From Osedax frankpressi (Eukaryota; Annelida; Polychaeta; Sabellida; Siboglinidae): 64,000 nt of DNA. The position numbers were made by a program, and so were the translations under genes. The notes below the pieces were generated by a model. It searched no databases and was not told the DNA's origin. It saw only the letters and a list, made by a program, of their open reading frames with translations. Shown one piece after another: positions 62,201 to 64,000 of this stretch (position 1 is the first letter of the stretch; the number at the start of each line of letters is the position of its first letter). Location: NCBI GenBank assembly GCA_964035775.1, contig OZ038316.1:22267035-22331034 (forward strand), given 5' to 3'.

Positions 62201-64000
62201 CTCCCTCTTTCCCTCCCTCTCTCCCTCCCTCTCTCCCTCCCTCTCTCTCTCTCTCCCTCTCCCTCTCCCTCCCTTTCCCTCTCCCTCTCCCTCCCTTTCC
62301 CTCTCCCTCTCCCTCTCTCTCTCTCCCTCTCTCTCCCTCTCTCCCTCTCTCCCTCTCTCTCCCTCTCTCCCTCTCTCCCTCCCTTTCCATTCCTCCCTCT
62401 CTCTCCCCCTCCCTCTCCCTCTACATCCCTCTCCCTCCCTCTCCCTCTCCCTCCCCTCCCTCTCCCTCTTCCTCTCCCTCCCTCCCTCACCACACTAACG
62501 CCGTCCTATAAAAACCCTAATATCGTACAAACCCTTAACCCTTTAGGTACACACCGTTCTGACATCCCTATAAAAACCCTAATATCGTGCAAACCCTTAA
62601 CCCTTTAGGTACACACCGTTCTGACATCCCTCGAAAGGGAATACTTGAGAAGTGAAGATGCTTGTCACACAGAACCGTCGATCACTTGTCTGACTCTTGC
62701 CGCTGAGAAGTCAAATGCTATGGCTCACCTCATCTCTATGCACCTCGAAAAGAAACAAGCCTTTCTCAAGGTCGCGGCAACAGTAGGCAACTCAGTAGAT
62801 ACACCTAACCACCTTTATTAACACCTAACCACCTTTATTAACACCTAACCACCTTTATTAACATCTAACCACCTCTATCAACACCTAACCACCTTTATTA
62901 ACTAACTAAATAGACACACTAAATAGACACACTAAATAGACACACTAAATAGACACACTAAATAGACACACTAAATAGACACACTAAATAGACACACTAA
63001 ATAGACACACTAAATAGACACACTAAATAGACACACTAAATAGACACACTAAATAGACACACTAAATAGACACACTAAATAGGCACACTAAATAGACACA
63101 CTAAATAGACACACTAAATAGACACACTAAAACAGGCATGCACATTAGCAAGACGGACATCTGAAAATTACCTGAAATATTTAAAAAGGAATTATCAAAC
63201 ATTAAATATTGTTTTATCAAGAAATCCAGAAATTGATATTCGAGGTTATTATGTTATTAATACTTTTTCTAATGTTCTGATTAATATTTTTAGTATGTTG
63301 GGATCATTTCATTAAAATATTGCAATTGTCCTCATTCAATTTAAATTCTATTTGCATGCAAAATTACTCATTATTGCTTTCCATGTGTTCATATTTCTTA
63401 ATTTGCAGATGAGTTGGATCGATTATTGGAACAAGAAAACTCGGTTTTGGATTTATGGACAATACGTAAATTAAGACTCGACCATTGTTTCCAGTTCATT
63501 CCATTTGAAGCCAGTTCTAAACAGGTTTCTCTATTTCTCCATCATTCTACTATTATTGTTTTTTATTTCACGAATTCTATTTTGGTGTTTTTTTTGCCGA
63601 AGAGTTTTTAATTTCAAGAAATTGACAATTTAAATTAACTGAATCTTCTCGTGAACCACTTTACAGGCGCTAGAATGGATTCACGAGCACGGGGAAGTGT
63701 ATCTGTCTACGCACACTACAGTTGGTAACACTAAGGAGGAGACCAGAAGACTTCTAGAGGAACATAATGCCTTTAAGCACACCTCTAAGGTGAATAAAGT
63801 ATTTCTTAACAAATAGTATATAAATATTATGGTACTTATATTTTATTTCTAGAAGTAAATTGTCATTAAAGTTGTTTTTTTTTCAATTTTGTATTTAACC
63901 GTTTCTTTAAATTTCACTTTTTTTATATAGTTTCAGATTTAGCTTTTGCATAAAGTATGAACTAAAGTCTAACTTTCACTCAGGAGACCTACCAGAAGGT
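42626..64000 (+). CDS. TRIO: Trio/Kalirin-type RhoGEF, N-terminal part (22 exons, runs off the window)
   Basis: Large Rho/Rac guanine-nucleotide exchange scaffold of axon guidance and cell migration. Exons A-V: 42626-42827, 43084-43279, 44073-44258, 44462-44606, 46687-46844, 47675-47797, 51439-51807, 52352-52483, 53686-53787, 53913-54035, 56607-56798, 58487-58709, 59074-59189, 59949-60128, 60254-60436, 61649-61768, 61958-62146, 62609-62770, 63136-63244, 63409-63524, 63667-63789, 63984-64000. That is 3466 coding nt (about 1155 codons), with phase kept at all 21 junctions. Anchors against human TRIO include IVDMRGGATW, AYIIKPDKFWEKHKTS, KHVLDVVHE, VKLHQRLSLKLFQQD, LFERDALN, RKLRLDHCFQF and EWIHEHGEVYLSTHT. 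Each is in the expected order with no missing segment, as far as I can recall the human protein. The spectrin rod is intact; DH/PH modules would follow beyond 64000. Invertebrates normally have one Trio/Kalirin gene, hence the symbol. Confidence 0.96.
43490..44030. repeat. 10-bp minisatellite (cactacccct) in Trio intron B-C
   Basis: About 54 copies of cactacccct/cactacacct/caatacacct. A block of about 290 bp (from caatgcacccctcactaccc) is repeated twice, starting near 43540 and 43825. Confidence 0.95.
44690..45630. repeat. 12-bp minisatellite (cactactacact) in Trio intron D-E
   Basis: About 78 copies starting 80 bp after the exon D donor. A 120-bp block ending in ctcactacattactccctac occurs twice (about 45040-45070 and 45160-45190). 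Long open frames on both strands are repeat translations. Confidence 0.95.
45680..45745. repeat. (CA)n microsatellite
   Basis: cacacacacc run. Confidence 0.9.
45845..46112. repeat. C/T-rich minisatellite (ccccttggtccct)
   Basis: Irregular 10-15 bp units of tccccttggtccc / ttgaccactcccc in the Trio intron before exon E. Confidence 0.85.
46845..47674. other. Trio intron E-F
   Basis: AT-rich, with a short tact(a/g)catactatg repeat near 47410-47460. Nothing else was seen. Confidence 0.6.
48040..48868. repeat. 13-bp minisatellite (ccctaagccagca)
   Basis: About 62 copies of ccctaagccagca with ccctaaaccagc and gccacgccctaa variants. This is the second array in the window whose unit contains CCCTAA. 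It lies in the Trio intron between exons F and G. Confidence 0.95.
48870..49780. other. AT-rich intron sequence
   Basis: Poly-T/poly-A runs near 49195-49260. No coding block was seen. Confidence 0.6.
49787..51160 (-). mobile_element. Mobile-element-like gene remnant, family unresolved
   Basis: Two minus-strand open frames (50570-51160 and 49787-50308) with protein-like, non-repetitive content lie inside the Trio intron F-G, antisense to Trio. The right-hand one includes a Cys-rich block (CPCKCKDQCRC) followed by a DQRTNR motif. The left-hand one has PNPSHTQSVERHIRLVSQ near its end. I associate such HTQ.VER..RLV and DQR blocks with a multi-copy family scattered in invertebrate genomes; that is recollection, not a search result. 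It looks broken and old. The family (DNA transposon or virus-like element) and its terminal repeats could not be determined. Confidence 0.5.
51898..52320. repeat. 5-bp (tcacc)n array with ~60-bp higher order
   Basis: About 84 copies of cacct/tcacc, with tacct and cttct variants placed every 30-60 bp so that whole 60-bp lines repeat. It ends about 30 bp before the exon H acceptor (52352). Confidence 0.95.
52492..52830. repeat. 13-bp minisatellite (actatatatttac)
   Basis: About 26 copies, beginning 8 bp after the exon H donor (GTTTGT at 52484). A few 9-bp short copies (actatattt) occur. Confidence 0.95.
52850..53685. other. Trio intron H-I, AT-rich
   Basis: No array beyond the one above. An inverted pair (taataaacctggtata / tataccaggtttatta) lies near 53485-53535. 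Confidence 0.6.
54036..55560. other. Trio intron J-K, left part
   Basis: AT-rich, with (CA)n at 55073-55125 and scattered tgaccgctgac units from 55300. No coding block was seen. Confidence 0.6.
55565..55690. repeat. 9-11 bp repeat (ctgaccactg)
   Basis: About 12 copies of ctgaccactgc/gattgaccactg. A related sequence occurs at 10770-10830 (tgaccgctgacc). Confidence 0.85.
55820..55945. repeat. 11-bp minisatellite (cataaccttcc)
   Basis: About 11 copies of cataaccttcc / cataatctcc. Confidence 0.9.
56003..56606. repeat. 17-bp minisatellite interleaved with three copies of the exon K 5' end
   Basis: 17-bp units (cactagccacacccctt) alternate with an ~85-bp block (ccccgtatgcaccagtttct to gctgaggc). 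The block is the acceptor region plus the first ~45 nt of Trio exon K. Copies have pseudo-exon starts at 56220, 56342 and 56467; the fourth, at 56607, is the real exon. Spacings are 122, 125 and 140 bp. All copies keep a cttacgcag acceptor. Confidence 0.93.
56799..58220. other. Trio intron K-L
   Basis: AT-rich, with a brief actatattt repeat at 57965-58015. No coding block was seen. Confidence 0.6.
58222..58466. repeat. CpG-dense 12-bp minisatellite (cacgcgctcgac)
   Basis: About 20 copies with two to three CpG each, in an otherwise AT-rich intron. The array ends 20 bp before exon L (58487), so it occupies the place of the acceptor's upstream region. Both strands are open (His-Ala-Leu-Asp / Gly-Arg-Ala-Arg). 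Confidence 0.95.
59210..59735. repeat. 10-bp minisatellite (ctagctccac)
   Basis: About 53 nearly identical copies with rare ttagctccac, starting 20-30 bp after the exon M donor (59190). Confidence 0.95.
59826..59886. repeat. (CCCCAC)n tract
   Basis: cacccccaccccaccccc run about 60 bp before exon N. Confidence 0.85.
60437..60870. repeat. 20-bp minisatellite starting at the exon O donor
   Basis: About 21 copies of gtgggtgtggtttagtgtca. The first unit, gtgggcgtggtttagtgcat, is the first 20 bases of the intron, so its GTGGGC is the 5' splice site; every copy is a potential decoy donor. Confidence 0.95.
60871..61648. other. Trio intron O-P, right part
   Basis: AT-rich; nothing else was seen. 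Confidence 0.6.
62147..62488. repeat. (CTCCCT)n pyrimidine tract starting at the exon Q donor
   Basis: 340 bp of almost pure C/T directly after the exon Q donor GTCTCC; the homopurine minus strand makes it H-DNA-prone. All frames are open (Ser/Leu/Pro). Confidence 0.95.
62508..62632. repeat. 62-bp tandem duplication across the exon R acceptor
   Basis: Two copies, about 62 bp apart, of a block holding aaaaccctaatatcgt, the acceptor aaccctttag and the first exon bases gtacacaccgttctgacatc. The real exon R starts at 62609; the decoy acceptor and exon start lie at 62547. Confidence 0.93.
62805..63130. repeat. 20-bp then 13-bp arrays running into the exon S acceptor
   Basis: Five copies of aacacctaaccacctttatt are followed by about 17 copies of actaaatagacac. 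The second array continues to actaaaacag at 63135, the exon S acceptor, so this intron end has no pyrimidine tract; the units instead supply many branchpoint-like ctaaat motifs. Confidence 0.92.

Noticed and set aside
2025-63130. CRISPR-like direct repeats
   Set aside because: Units are contiguous with no unique spacers, and the sequence is plainly eukaryotic.

Overview
This window is nuclear DNA of an invertebrate animal. The evidence is spliced genes with metazoan-specific products, very AT-rich introns, GC-richer exons and an extreme load of short-unit tandem repeats. I cannot name the phylum. No tRNA, rRNA, CRISPR array or bacterial-type operon was seen. Three genes could be rebuilt exon by exon by matching translated blocks to remembered vertebrate proteins and requiring that reading phase be kept at every junction.

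(1) Alpha-catulin (CTNNAL1 family, + strand): 14 exons, 18159-25127. The 3' end is complete; the first coding exon was not found. (2) LSm5 (U6 snRNP / LSm ring subunit, - strand): five exons, 28118 down to 25371, a complete 89-residue protein lying tail to tail with catulin. (3) Trio/Kalirin-type RhoGEF (+ strand): 22 exons from 42626 to the window edge, covering the Sec14 (CRAL-TRIO) domain and most of the spectrin-repeat rod. The GEF domains lie beyond the window. A possible first coding exon at 28273 would place Trio head to head with LSm5, about 154 bp between start codons, with a 14-kb first intron filled with satellites.

Layout: 1-18150 is mainly tandem arrays, with weak minus-strand exon candidates at 1607-1863, 4049-4156, 6829-6948 and 12175-12270. 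18159-25127 is catulin; 25371-28118 is LSm5. 28327-42625 is a repeat-dominated stretch that includes a 5.5-kb 11-bp array with higher-order structure and a 1.6-kb 9-bp array. 42626-64000 is Trio, in which most introns carry their own minisatellite. A mobile-element-like gene remnant lies antisense in one Trio intron (49787-51160).

The most unusual observations are these. In 25 of 38 phase-supported introns the 5' splice site has a pyrimidine at +3 (GTT/GTC). Minisatellites start at or run into splice sites. In two Trio introns the acceptor plus the start of the exon has been copied upstream as part of the repeat. There is also a perfect 85-bp palindrome, and a family of G-free arrays sharing a CTAYA core on the same strand. 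All long open frames outside the three genes are repeat translations, apart from the element remnant.
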